NCBI GenBank assembly: GCA_910586925.1
Contig: CAJUKG010000001.1
Location: forward strand, 124,001-188,000
DNA length: 64,000 nucleotides
Source: an uncultured Christensenellaceae bacterium
GTDB taxonomy: Bacteria > Bacillota > Clostridia > Christensenellales > Pumilibacteraceae
Direction: 5' to 3'
Positions 33,603 through 41,879 of this stretch are shown one piece after another. Numbering within the stretch: the first letter of the stretch is position 1; each line of letters starts with the position of its first letter. The position numbers and the translations under genes are program-made. The notes below the pieces were generated by a model, which worked only from the letters and a program-made list of their open reading frames with translations, was not told the origin of the DNA and searched no databases.

Positions 33603-35075
33603 ATGTCCGAAAACATCAATATCAAAAGCGACGTAATAAGCGGTTTGGCGCACGGTCAAGCCGTCGTCGAAGCGCGTCAAACGGTGGACGGCGAGTGCCG
33701 TATTCTCTCGGTGTCGGCTTCTGCCGTGACCGTACCCGGCGAGGTTTTCACGGGCGAGGCGCGGTATACGGGCAAAGTCGTGTTCGACTGTTTGGCGGCT
33801 ATCGACGATAAAGTCGAGTGCATTTCGGTCGTTTCCGAGTTTTCGGACAAAATCACATCGCCGTCGATCGTTGCGGGAATGAACGTCACGCTGTTGCCCG
33901 AAGTGATCAATGCGGAAGCGAATAACGACGGCGGCGCGATCAAGATGGTCGCGGTAGTAGACACCGCATTGCTCGCCGTGCTTTCGCGGGAAGAAACAGG
34001 CATCGCGACTACCGACGAAGGCATATACGCCGAAACGCAACCCGTCGAAACGTGTATGCTTCGCGCCGAGCAGTCCGAAACGGTGTACCTTTCCGACAGC
34101 GTTCCGTGCAAGGCGGGCGAAGTTCTGTTTGCGACGAGCAAGGTCGTAGTGTCGTCTACAGAAGCGAGCGACGGCGCGATCAAGGTGTCGGGCGCGGTGT
34201 ACACCAACGTCATCGTGCGCGGCGACGACGGAATGATAGGTACCGAGCGTGTGGTGACGCCGTTCGTCAAAGATATAGCCGCGCTCGGCGTCGCGAGCGG
34301 CAACGTCGCATTCGCTTTCGCGTATGTCGATTCGTGTTCGGCTACGCCGATAGCGGGCGAGAACAGACTCGAGATCGCCGTGACGCTCGGCATGACCGCG
34401 CTCGCCGTCGAGTGCGCCGCGACGCAGGCGGTGACCGACGTGTTTTGCGCCGATAACGAGCTTGAAGTAAAGACCGCGCTCGCGGACTGCTGTACCGTCG
34501 AGTCGCCCGTGACGGTCACCGATACGGTGGACGGGCAGGTTTCCATAGGCGCGGATAGGCTTGCCGCTGATACGGTGCTGTGCGTGACGGGTACGTTCTG
34601 CACTCTTTCCGCGGCGGAGATCACCGACGGACGGGTGACTGTCGAGGGGCTTGTCGGCGGCGATATAGTGTATTACAATGCCGAGAAGAATGCCGCCGAT
34701 ATGCTCGCGTTCCGTCTGCCGTTCGCTTTGCCGCTTTCCGGTCATACCGACGCGGCGTCCGTCGCGGCGACTGCCACCGTTACCGACGTTGCGGTTCGGG
34801 TGCGGCGCGAGTCGGTGTTCGACATTAAAGCCGAGGTCGCGTTCTGCCTGCGCTTGTCGTCGCAAAAAACGGTCAATCTCGTCACCGAAGTACAGCTCGG
34901 CGAACCGATACCACGACCCGACGCGTCGATCATAGTGCATATTGCAAAACCGGGCGAAACGCTGTGGCAGGCGGCGAAAGCTCTCTGCTGTTCGCCCGAA
35001 CGCGTCGCGGCGCAAAACTCCGCGAAATCCCCGTACGCGGGCGGCGAGCGACTTATCAATTTCTGCAACAAGTAA
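33603..35075 (+). CDS. SPOCS (DUF3794) domain protein with C-terminal LysM
   Basis: 490 aa, no signal peptide. The first ~430 residues contain repeated beta-rich units of the SPOCS/DUF3794 type, with the recurrent V-x-G-x-V and T-x-x-F patterns (VPGEVFTGEARYTGKVVF, KVSGAVYTNVIV). The last ~45 residues are a LysM (IIVHIAKPGETLWQAAKAL...ERVAAQN) that should bind peptidoglycan or cortex. Proteins of this layout occur in spore coat or cortex assembly in Clostridia, so it suggests a spore-forming lineage. Start fixed by aaggagaaggaag. A terminator follows. Confidence 0.82.
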   Translation: MSENINIKSDVISGLAHGQAVVEARQTVDGECRILSVSASAVTVPGEVFTGEARYTGKVVFDCLAAIDDKVECISVVSEFSDKITSPSIVAGMNVTLLPEVINAEANNDGGAIKMVAVVDTALLAVLSREETGIATTDEGIYAETQPVETCMLRAEQSETVYLSDSVPCKAGEVLFATSKVVVSSTEASDGAIKVSGAVYTNVIVRGDDGMIGTERVVTPFVKDIAALGVASGNVAFAFAYVDSCSATPIAGENRLEIAVTLGMTALAVECAATQAVTDVFCADNELEVKTALADCCTVESPVTVTDTVDGQVSIGADRLAADTVLCVTGTFCTLSAAEITDGRVTVEGLVGGDIVYYNAEKNAADMLAFRLPFALPLSGHTDAASVAATATVTDVAVRVRRESVFDIKAEVAFCLRLSSQKTVNLVTEVQLGEPIPRPDASIIVHIAKPGETLWQAAKALCCSPERVAAQNSAKSPYAGGERLINFCNK

Positions 35076-35102
35076 AATAATCAAATACGAATAAATGAAA
35101 TT

Positions 35103-35125
35103 GCGGCGCACACACGCCGCTTTTT
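35103..35125 (+). terminator. Terminator after the SPOCS gene
   Basis: Perfect 6-bp GC stem gcggcg/cgccgc, 6-nt loop, then TTTTT. Confidence 0.85.
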
Positions 35126-35207
35126 CAATTAAAAATTAAAAATTAAAAATTAATAATTAAAAATTAATGACAAAAGAAGCCGACGGTGCTTAATATTTAT
35201 ATAGCTC

Positions 35208-35236
35208 TTGACAATTTCGGCATAATGTTATATACT
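35208..35236 (+). promoter_or_regulatory. Promoter of ispE, leaderless geometry
   Basis: Perfect TTGACA (35208-35213), 17-bp spacer, TATACT (35231-35236). Six bases separate it from ATG 35243, so transcription should start at the start codon. Confidence 0.85.
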
Positions 35237-35242
35237 CTTTCC

Positions 35243-36121
35243 ATGAGTAAAAGCGTTAAAATCACTGCGTTTGCAAAAGTCAATCTGTCGCTGAATATCG
35301 AGGGGCGCGCCGACGGCTTGCATAAGCTCGACAGCGTCATGATGTCGGTGGACTGCTTCGATACCGTCACCGTCACCGAACGCGCCGACGAAAAAATCAC
35401 GGTCGCGTTCGACGACCCGACTATCGACCCCGTGCGTAATACCGCGTACAAGGCGGCGGCTGCCGTGTGCGGCAAGTTGCATCGCGGCGCGGATATTTCG
35501 GTGCAAAAGGGGATACCCGTCGGGGCGGGACTGGGCGGTTCGTCTGCCGACGGAGCGGCGGTGCTTCGCGCGCTCGATCTGTTCTACCGTCTGCCGCAAT
35601 GCGGCATAGACATGCGCGCCGCCGCGCTCGAAGTGGGTTCGGACGTGCCGTTTATGCTGACGGGCGGACTTGCGCGAGTGGGCGGAGTGGGCGACGAACT
35701 GTTTTTCATCGACAATAAATTGCAGACGTTTATCGTCGGGCTGATGAGCGGCGACGTGTCTACCGCGGCGGCGTATGCCGAGTTCGACAGACTTTATCCG
35801 AGCGGAGTGTTTTGCCCGTCGGACAACGCCGCGCTGTGCGAAAAGTTGTTGGACGGTGATCCTGCGGCACTCGGGTTTCTCGGCAATGCGCTGTACGAAC
35901 CGGCGCGGACTATCGCGCCTCGGATAGCGGACGACGCGAAAAGACTTGCCGATTGCGGCGGTACGGTCAATTTGACGGGGTCGGGCGGCATGGTGCTCGG
36001 GTATTTCACCGACATAACGGCATTTTACGAATGTACGCGCAAATTGCGCAATGAGCGCGGGTTCAAAGTGCTCGCGCCCGCGCGCACGGGATTGTTGCAC
36101 GAGTGGCTGTCGCGCGAATGA
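35243..36121 (+). CDS. ispE: 4-diphosphocytidyl-2-C-methyl-D-erythritol kinase
   Basis: 292 aa GHMP kinase of the MEP isoprenoid pathway. AFAKVNLSLNI is the N-terminal block, PVGAGLGGSSADGAA the ATP-binding GHMP loop, and LTGSGGMVLG the C-terminal motif. The start is ATG 35243: family similarity begins there and a TTGACA/TATACT promoter ends 6 nt upstream. Any longer frame would start inside the promoter. No Shine-Dalgarno is present, so this is a leaderless mRNA candidate. A strong terminator follows. Confidence 0.95.
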   Translation: MSKSVKITAFAKVNLSLNIEGRADGLHKLDSVMMSVDCFDTVTVTERADEKITVAFDDPTIDPVRNTAYKAAAAVCGKLHRGADISVQKGIPVGAGLGGSSADGAAVLRALDLFYRLPQCGIDMRAAALEVGSDVPFMLTGGLARVGGVGDELFFIDNKLQTFIVGLMSGDVSTAAAYAEFDRLYPSGVFCPSDNAALCEKLLDGDPAALGFLGNALYEPARTIAPRIADDAKRLADCGGTVNLTGSGGMVLGYFTDITAFYECTRKLRNERGFKVLAPARTGLLHEWLSRE

Positions 36122-36144
36122 CATTAACGGTTGAAAGCTGTAGG

Positions 36145-36181
36145 GAACGGATATTCGGTACAAAGATATCCGTTCTTTTTT
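36145..36181 (+). terminator. Strong terminator after ispE
   Basis: Perfect 10-bp stem gaacggatat/atatccgttc, 11-nt loop, six Ts. Confidence 0.92.
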
Positions 36182-36213
36182 AATAGCAATATCGCGCTGT
36201 TTTTCAAAAAGGC

Positions 36214-36242
36214 TTGACAGTGCCGATATTATGTGATAATAT
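36214..36242 (+). promoter_or_regulatory. Promoter of the surface-protein operon
   Basis: Perfect TTGACA (36214-36219), 17-bp spacer, TAATAT (36237-36242). Leader ~40 nt with ribosome site gggagg. Confidence 0.85.
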
Positions 36243-36287
36243 ATTATGTGTATAGTTATGCACTCGCAGTGCGTAACGGGAGGTATC

Positions 36288-38096
36288 ATGGCTAAACATT
36301 TACGTAAAGCAGTTGCGGTCGCCGCGGTTTCGCTGTTCTGTTTGCCGCTCGCCGCTTGCGGCGGCGTTGCGACGGATAACGTCGACGGCGTGAGCGGCGG
36401 TGTTCACGGCAGCGGCGCGACGTACGGTTATACCGACGGGTCCGCGACGCTTGAGAACAGTCCCGTTACGGAGAGCAACGGCAACGGTATTGCGTCGGAA
36501 GCGGTCGCAGAAGATGTACCGCCCGCGGTCGCGTCCGTCGATCCGCCCAAGAGCGAAGAATACGACGCCTATCTTTGGGACGGAGATCTCGCCAAAGCGG
36601 GCTGGGGCGGCGGAACGGTTTCCGCGCCGAGCACTTATGCGGTGGACTCCGACCCTGACAAAATGACGGTGACTATCGGCGACGCGGAGGCTTTTGCGTA
36701 TTTCGCGCACGAAGCGAGTCTTGTGGAGAATGACGGGTTCAAAGGTTATACCGTCAACCTCGAGTGCAATATCGACCTCGACAACAAACTGTGGTTGCCC
36801 GTATCGTTTGCGTCGCGCGGTAATGCCGCGCATGAGTCGAGCGACGGCAAAACGGTAATGTTCAAAGGCGTGTTCGACGGCAAAGGTCATACCGTGTATA
36901 ATTTCTCGTCCGCCGCTTTCCGCGAGGGAATGGCGTTCGACGGCGACAACGCGATAATTCGCGTGTCCGACACGATCGCCGTGCCGTTCCCCGTCGACGG
37001 TACGACGGAGTGCGAATATCCGTACGGACTGTTCGCGACGGCGGGCAACGCGACTTTCAAGAATCTATCGGTCGTCGACGTTAATATCGACTTGAGAGAA
37101 AAAGAAGCGGACGGAAAGACGTTCGTAACAGATTGCGTCGGCACCGTCGTCGGATATGTCGCGGGCGACTGCACGATAGAAAACATCACCGTCGGTTCGG
37201 ATAAGACTAACGACGCGATCGACGCCGAGGGCGTGGCGGGCGGTATCGTCGGCAGAGTGTATGCGGGTAAAAACGGAGGCAAACCGTACGGAAAAATATC
37301 GGCGGTCGACAACGTACTTCCCGCGGGGTTCAGTTTCGGAGCGGTCCGCGCTCTTAACTGCACCAACTATATAAATATAGGCACGCCCGAGAATATCGGA
37401 GCCCAACGCGGCGGTATCGTCGGTTATATCGTTTACCATACGGTGAGCGAGTTCGACGGTTGCGTCAATTACGGCGACTTGTGCGGCAGATACGTCGGCG
37501 GCATGATGAGTTATTTTCAGCTTGCGGGCAACGTTTACAAGTATGCTGACGCGCCAGAAACGGTTATCGAATACCGTTACACTTTCGAGAATTGCGTCAA
37601 CCGCGGCGATCTTACCGCAGTCAATACGACCGCCGAAGGCGATGCGTGTGCGGGCGGCATGGTCGGCGCGATCTATGACTGGCTGACAAGCGACTCCGCG
37701 CTCTTTACCAAGACTTACGGTTTTGCGGATTGCTTCAATTACGGCAATATTTCCATGTCGCAAGTGCGAGGGGCGGGCGGTATCGTCGGCGTTTGCGAGT
37801 TGCGCGACAACAAAAAAGAGAATTCGTTTACGGCGTGGTTCAACCGCGTATTCAATTACGGCGACGTCATCGGATATAGCGGAGATACCGACCATGCGAA
37901 CCTCGGCACGGGCGGCATCGTCGGTGAACTTGTATTGCCCGAAAACATAAAAGACAAGATCACCGTTGCCGTAGGTAATTGCGGCGCGGTAAGCGGCAAG
38001 AACGCCGATAAGACAGGCGGCATTGTCGGAAGCGGCAAGAATTATCTGGATAAAGCTACGGTGGTATATGCCGTAGACGCATACAAACCCAACTGA
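36288..38096 (+). CDS. Lipoprotein with GLUG-type repeats
   Basis: 602 aa surface lipoprotein. The signal peptide ends in the lipobox LPLAAC (Cys24). A low-complexity Gly/Ser/Thr/Asn stretch follows (~25-80). From about residue 200 there are seven copies of a G-G-(I/M)-(V/M)-(G/S) turn (GGIVGRV, GGIVGYI, GGMMSYF, GGMVGAI, GGIVGVC, GGIVGEL, GGIVGSG) at intervals, as in GLUG/right-handed beta-helix adhesin-like proteins. No catalytic residues recognised. Start: gggaggtatc before ATG 36288. It shares an operon with the large LRR/MBG protein, 10 bases downstream. Confidence 0.82.
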   Translation: MAKHLRKAVAVAAVSLFCLPLAACGGVATDNVDGVSGGVHGSGATYGYTDGSATLENSPVTESNGNGIASEAVAEDVPPAVASVDPPKSEEYDAYLWDGDLAKAGWGGGTVSAPSTYAVDSDPDKMTVTIGDAEAFAYFAHEASLVENDGFKGYTVNLECNIDLDNKLWLPVSFASRGNAAHESSDGKTVMFKGVFDGKGHTVYNFSSAAFREGMAFDGDNAIIRVSDTIAVPFPVDGTTECEYPYGLFATAGNATFKNLSVVDVNIDLREKEADGKTFVTDCVGTVVGYVAGDCTIENITVGSDKTNDAIDAEGVAGGIVGRVYAGKNGGKPYGKISAVDNVLPAGFSFGAVRALNCTNYINIGTPENIGAQRGGIVGYIVYHTVSEFDGCVNYGDLCGRYVGGMMSYFQLAGNVYKYADAPETVIEYRYTFENCVNRGDLTAVNTTAEGDACAGGMVGAIYDWLTSDSALFTKTYGFADCFNYGNISMSQVRGAGGIVGVCELRDNKKENSFTAWFNRVFNYGDVIGYSGDTDHANLGTGGIVGELVLPENIKDKITVAVGNCGAVSGKNADKTGGIVGSGKNYLDKATVVYAVDAYKPN

Positions 38097-38106
38097 CGGA
38101 GTGCTC

Positions 38107-41100
38107 ATGAAAAAGACGATGAAATTCAGAATATCCGTGTTGATGACGATTGCGGTGTTCCTGCTGTCGCTCTTCGCTTCGGTTTTCGTAATGAAGCCGA
38201 TCGCGAGCGCGGAGGACGCGGCGACGGCGACGCTCACATACGCCGAGGACAGCGGCAATACCGTTGTCACGGGTATCGACGAAACGAGTATTGCCGCGGA
38301 TACCGATTTTACGGTCAATATTCCCGCCGCGGTCACGCGTATCGACCTCGCGGCGTTTGCGGGCAAAGCGCACCTCGTCGGTGTGACTTTCGCGAACGGT
38401 TCCGCGCTCGAAAGCATAGGCGACTTCGCTTTCTCGCAAACGGGCTTGACGCGTATAAATCTTCCGAACGGACTTAAGACCGTCGGTGCGGCGGCGTTCG
38501 CTCAGTCCGCGCTTAAGTCGGCGAATATTCCCGCGAGCGTGGAGTCGGTCGGGCAACGCGCGTTCGGAAATATGAAAAACGCGCTTTCGGTCACTGTCGA
38601 AGCGAGCGACGCCGAGTTCGGCGATGCGGCGTTCGACGCGAACGCATACGTCGTCGCGAACAGTCGCGCCGTGTTCGACGCGCTCGAAGCGGGCGGACTT
38701 GTTTCGGACGGTCTTACATATCCCGTGACCGTCGAATATAACGTATACGGCACGGTCGTTGCGACCGAAACTCGGTACTTCGGCAAGGATTACGCGGTCG
38801 AGAACGTTGACGGCGAATTGGTCGTTTCCGAAAATCCCGCGCTCGGCACTGCGACGCTCAAAGACATTGCGTGGTATGCCACTCCCGATTGCGACGGCGA
38901 CGCACTCACCGTTGCCGACGTTACCGCCGCTCTTGCCACGGTGACGGGCGATAAGATCACGCTATATTCCAAAGAACGTGGCGAGGGCACGGTTTTGTAT
39001 CTTGCGCGTTCCGATCTCGAATATAACGGCGTTAAGTACGGTTTCGACGCCGGGCTTAACGATTTGCTTGTTCCGGGCGTCAGCGACAGGATCCCCGCGA
39101 GCGCGAAAGTCACGCTCGTCGAATATACCGATCCGAACGGCAACACGCCCGAAAATCCGCCTATCGCGGTATGCAATGCGGGACATTACGAACTTACCGT
39201 CGCTGTAGACGGCGAAGAATATCCGCTCGTCATAGACGTTGCGCGACGTGCCGTCAATATCGGCGAAATGACCGCGCTGTCCTGGAAAGTCACGTATATA
39301 GGCAGCACCGAAACGGTAGCCGACCTGCGTAACGAAACGGGCATGACGCTGTATATTTATACGCATAACGATACGGGCGCGGAGTATCCGTCCCGCGTGA
39401 TTTTGGGCGATGCGGAAAAGGCTGCTCTGAACGTGTCCGATACGTTTACGACGCGGCTCGTGCGCAACTCCGTCGCGCGTAAACGCGAATCGAGCATTAC
39501 CGTCGGCATAGCGGGCGGTCAGCTCGACGAGGCGTTCACCGTCGAAGAATACGATCACGAGTACGTTAATACGGCGTCGGCGGTCGGTTCGTACACAGCC
39601 GCCGCGACGGTGGTAGCGACCGATAACTACACGCTCGTGCTCAATAACGGCAAGCCTACCGACGACGTAGCGCGCGGCGTGGAAATATCCGTTGATGCGG
39701 ACGGACGCTCGGCGTTTATATCCAAGAAGTGGTATATCGTCAAAGAGAGCAATTCGGTAGTCGACGGAAGCGGAAACGAGTACGAGATCTCCGATCGCGT
39801 GTACGGCGACAATGCCGCCGTAGTCATTCCGAGACTGCTTAACGGCGACGTGGACGCCGTGAATTACGGTACGGCGGGCGACAAAGTATCGCTCACGCTT
39901 ATTTACAACGGCAATACGATCATCGGCGCGGAAAGTTTCACCCGCCGCGACATTTACTCTTACATCAACGACGCGATGCCTGCGGGCGAGTACGTGCTCC
40001 GCGTGTATGCAGACGACGTCATTTCGGTCGAGGGCGGTTCGCAAATAGCGATCGCGGGCGTGGACGAAACTTTTGCGTTCACCGTCGAAAAACGCGAGAT
40101 AGATACGAAAGTGATCGAGCTTGTAGACAGAGCGATCAAAGGTCGCGAGTTCGTATACGTGTACGACGGTAATGCACACCTCTATGACGAGGATGCGGCA
40201 AGCGACGTCGACGACGCTCTTGCGTCGGGCGTGGCGACGTTTACTCGGCGCGGCACGGTTTGGGAAAGCTCCGTATACGACGCGCTGTACGGCGAGTACA
40301 ATATAACGTTCAATCTCGCGCGCATGCTCGACGATACGTACTATGCCGCGAGCGCATTGCCTGTAGCGACTTCTTCGCCCGACCGTTACACCGTGTTCTA
40401 CAAGGTGTCGGCACCCAACTATTACGCTTCGACGGAAGGCGAGGACGTCGACCGCACCGAGGCGAACTTTACGGTAGTCAACGTCATGTCGGTGAAAACC
40501 CCCGAGCTTCGCGACAAGACGTATAACGGTTCGCTTCTCACGGCGGACATTACGGACAACGTTGTTTATACGGTCACCGAGAACGTCGGCGGCGTCAACG
40601 TCGGACCGTACAACGTCAAGCTCACGCTCATAAATCCCGACTTCTATATGTGGGAAGGACAGACGCTCGACGACAGAACGGCGGATACCACCGTGACGTT
40701 CGATATACTCGCCGCCAATAACGGTTGGACGGTCGAGCCGGGCGTGGCGTTCTGGGTGGAAGGCAGTTACGACCACACCGACAACGCCGTTATAGGCAGT
40801 GCGCGTTTCGGTAGCGTTACGATCGTTATTACCGACAGCGATAACAACGTCGTATACAATTCCGCCGACGGCACGAACAAGCTCGAGAGTTTGGGCGCGG
40901 GTACGTATCTGCTGTCCGCGACCGTCGCGGCTACCGAGAACTACGACGAACTGCGGTTCTCCATGTTCGTGAACGTCTTTGAAAAACCGGGCTTGCCGTG
41001 GTGGGGGATCATGCTCATCGTCATCGGCGCATTGGCTGTCGTGGCAATCGTTCTTCTGATACTCGGCAAGAAAGGTGTGTTCACGCTTCTCACCGGCAAA

Positions 41101-41505
41101 CTGATGATATCCATTCGCACCAAAGCGACTATCGACGCGACGATCGCCGCGGTTCGCGCAAGCAAGGTCGCCGCCGAGAGTAAAGCGTCGGTCGCCGCCG
41201 CGGAAGCCAACGACAAGGCGCAGGAACGCGCTCAAGCCCGTAAAGCCGCACAGGAAGCCGAACGTGCGAAATCTACCGAGGAGAAGGCTGCCGAACTCGA
41301 AGCAAAGGCTCAATCCGAAAGCGAACGCGCCGACAAGATCAAAGCCAAAGCCGAAGCTATGCAAGCCCGCGCCACGGCGATGAAAGAAAGCGCGGCAACC
41401 GAAAAGACCGACGAAGAAAAATCCGTCGACACGCCCGAGGAAACGCCTGCGGAAGCTCCCGCGAAGTCGAAGGCGAAAGACGATGCAAAACACCCCGAGG
41501 AATAG
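38107..41505 (+). CDS. Large cell-surface protein with LRR_5 and MBG-like modules and a charged cytoplasmic tail
   Basis: 1132 aa. A signal peptide (~1-36, ending IASA) is followed by BspA-type leucine-rich repeats (~75-170: FAFSQTGLTRINLPNGLKTVG, NIPASVESVGQRAFGNM). Several MBG-like beta modules follow (ITLIYNGNTIIG, VYVYDGNAHLY, KTYNGSLLTADI types). A membrane helix lies at ~966-988 (MLIVIGALAVVAIVLLIL). The last ~140 residues are an Ala/Lys/Glu-rich predicted coiled coil on the cytoplasmic side, an unusual addition for such adhesin-like proteins. ATG 38107 is preferred over GTG 38101 because ggag fits only the ATG. A coiled-coil gene follows. Confidence 0.82.
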   Translation: MKKTMKFRISVLMTIAVFLLSLFASVFVMKPIASAEDAATATLTYAEDSGNTVVTGIDETSIAADTDFTVNIPAAVTRIDLAAFAGKAHLVGVTFANGSALESIGDFAFSQTGLTRINLPNGLKTVGAAAFAQSALKSANIPASVESVGQRAFGNMKNALSVTVEASDAEFGDAAFDANAYVVANSRAVFDALEAGGLVSDGLTYPVTVEYNVYGTVVATETRYFGKDYAVENVDGELVVSENPALGTATLKDIAWYATPDCDGDALTVADVTAALATVTGDKITLYSKERGEGTVLYLARSDLEYNGVKYGFDAGLNDLLVPGVSDRIPASAKVTLVEYTDPNGNTPENPPIAVCNAGHYELTVAVDGEEYPLVIDVARRAVNIGEMTALSWKVTYIGSTETVADLRNETGMTLYIYTHNDTGAEYPSRVILGDAEKAALNVSDTFTTRLVRNSVARKRESSITVGIAGGQLDEAFTVEEYDHEYVNTASAVGSYTAAATVVATDNYTLVLNNGKPTDDVARGVEISVDADGRSAFISKKWYIVKESNSVVDGSGNEYEISDRVYGDNAAVVIPRLLNGDVDAVNYGTAGDKVSLTLIYNGNTIIGAESFTRRDIYSYINDAMPAGEYVLRVYADDVISVEGGSQIAIAGVDETFAFTVEKREIDTKVIELVDRAIKGREFVYVYDGNAHLYDEDAASDVDDALASGVATFTRRGTVWESSVYDALYGEYNITFNLARMLDDTYYAASALPVATSSPDRYTVFYKVSAPNYYASTEGEDVDRTEANFTVVNVMSVKTPELRDKTYNGSLLTADITDNVVYTVTENVGGVNVGPYNVKLTLINPDFYMWEGQTLDDRTADTTVTFDILAANNGWTVEPGVAFWVEGSYDHTDNAVIGSARFGSVTIVITDSDNNVVYNSADGTNKLESLGAGTYLLSATVAATENYDELRFSMFVNVFEKPGLPWWGIMLIVIGALAVVAIVLLILGKKGVFTLLTGKLMISIRTKATIDATIAAVRASKVAAESKASVAAAEANDKAQERAQARKAAQEAERAKSTEEKAAELEAKAQSESERADKIKAKAEAMQARATAMKESAATEKTDEEKSVDTPEETPAEAPAKSKAKDDAKHPEE

Positions 41506-41544
41506 CTCGGCAACAATAAAAATATCATAAGGAGATAACAACCC

Positions 41545-41772
41545 ATGTCAAAAAAGAAGGAACTCGCAAAGGAAATCCACATTCTCGAAGAAGAGATCAA
41601 GGTGCTCGAGATCAAGCGTTCGCGCTCGCAAGCCGCGCTCATCGAGTCGCTTATCAGCCGTCAGACTCCCGACGAGGAGGAGATGCAGTTCTTCAGAACT
41701 TTCACTGCGGACATCGAGGTTAAGCGCGAGCAGTTGCTTAAGTACATGAAACAGCTCGAACAGTTGGTATAG
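41545..41772 (+). CDS. Small coiled-coil protein (75 aa)
   Basis: Almost the whole protein is a charged heptad-like helix in two halves (ELAKEIHILEEEIKVLEIKR and ADIEVKREQLLKYMKQLEQLV) joined by a Pro-Asp loop (RQTPDEEE), suggesting a helical hairpin. No signal or membrane segment. A strong ribosome site (aaggagataac) precedes the start. Its place directly after the surface protein with a cytoplasmic coiled-coil tail suggests binding to that tail (inference). Family not recognised. Confidence 0.7.
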   Translation: MSKKKELAKEIHILEEEIKVLEIKRSRSQAALIESLISRQTPDEEEMQFFRTFTADIEVKREQLLKYMKQLEQLV

Positions 41773-41782
41773 TCAACAAAAT

Positions 41783-41828
41783 AAGTATAGCGCACTTATC
41801 TTGCAAGCAAGACTGTGCGCTTATTTAT
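41783..41828 (+). terminator. Long hairpin terminator of the surface-protein operon
   Basis: Outer stem agcgcac/gtgcgct (41789-41795 with 41815-41821) and inner stem tcttgc/gcaaga closing on an AA loop, followed by TTATTTATT. Confidence 0.75.
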
Positions 41829-41879
41829 TGAATCGACAAGTCGTTTGTTTGCAATATCGGTAATATAATTGCGTAGAAT

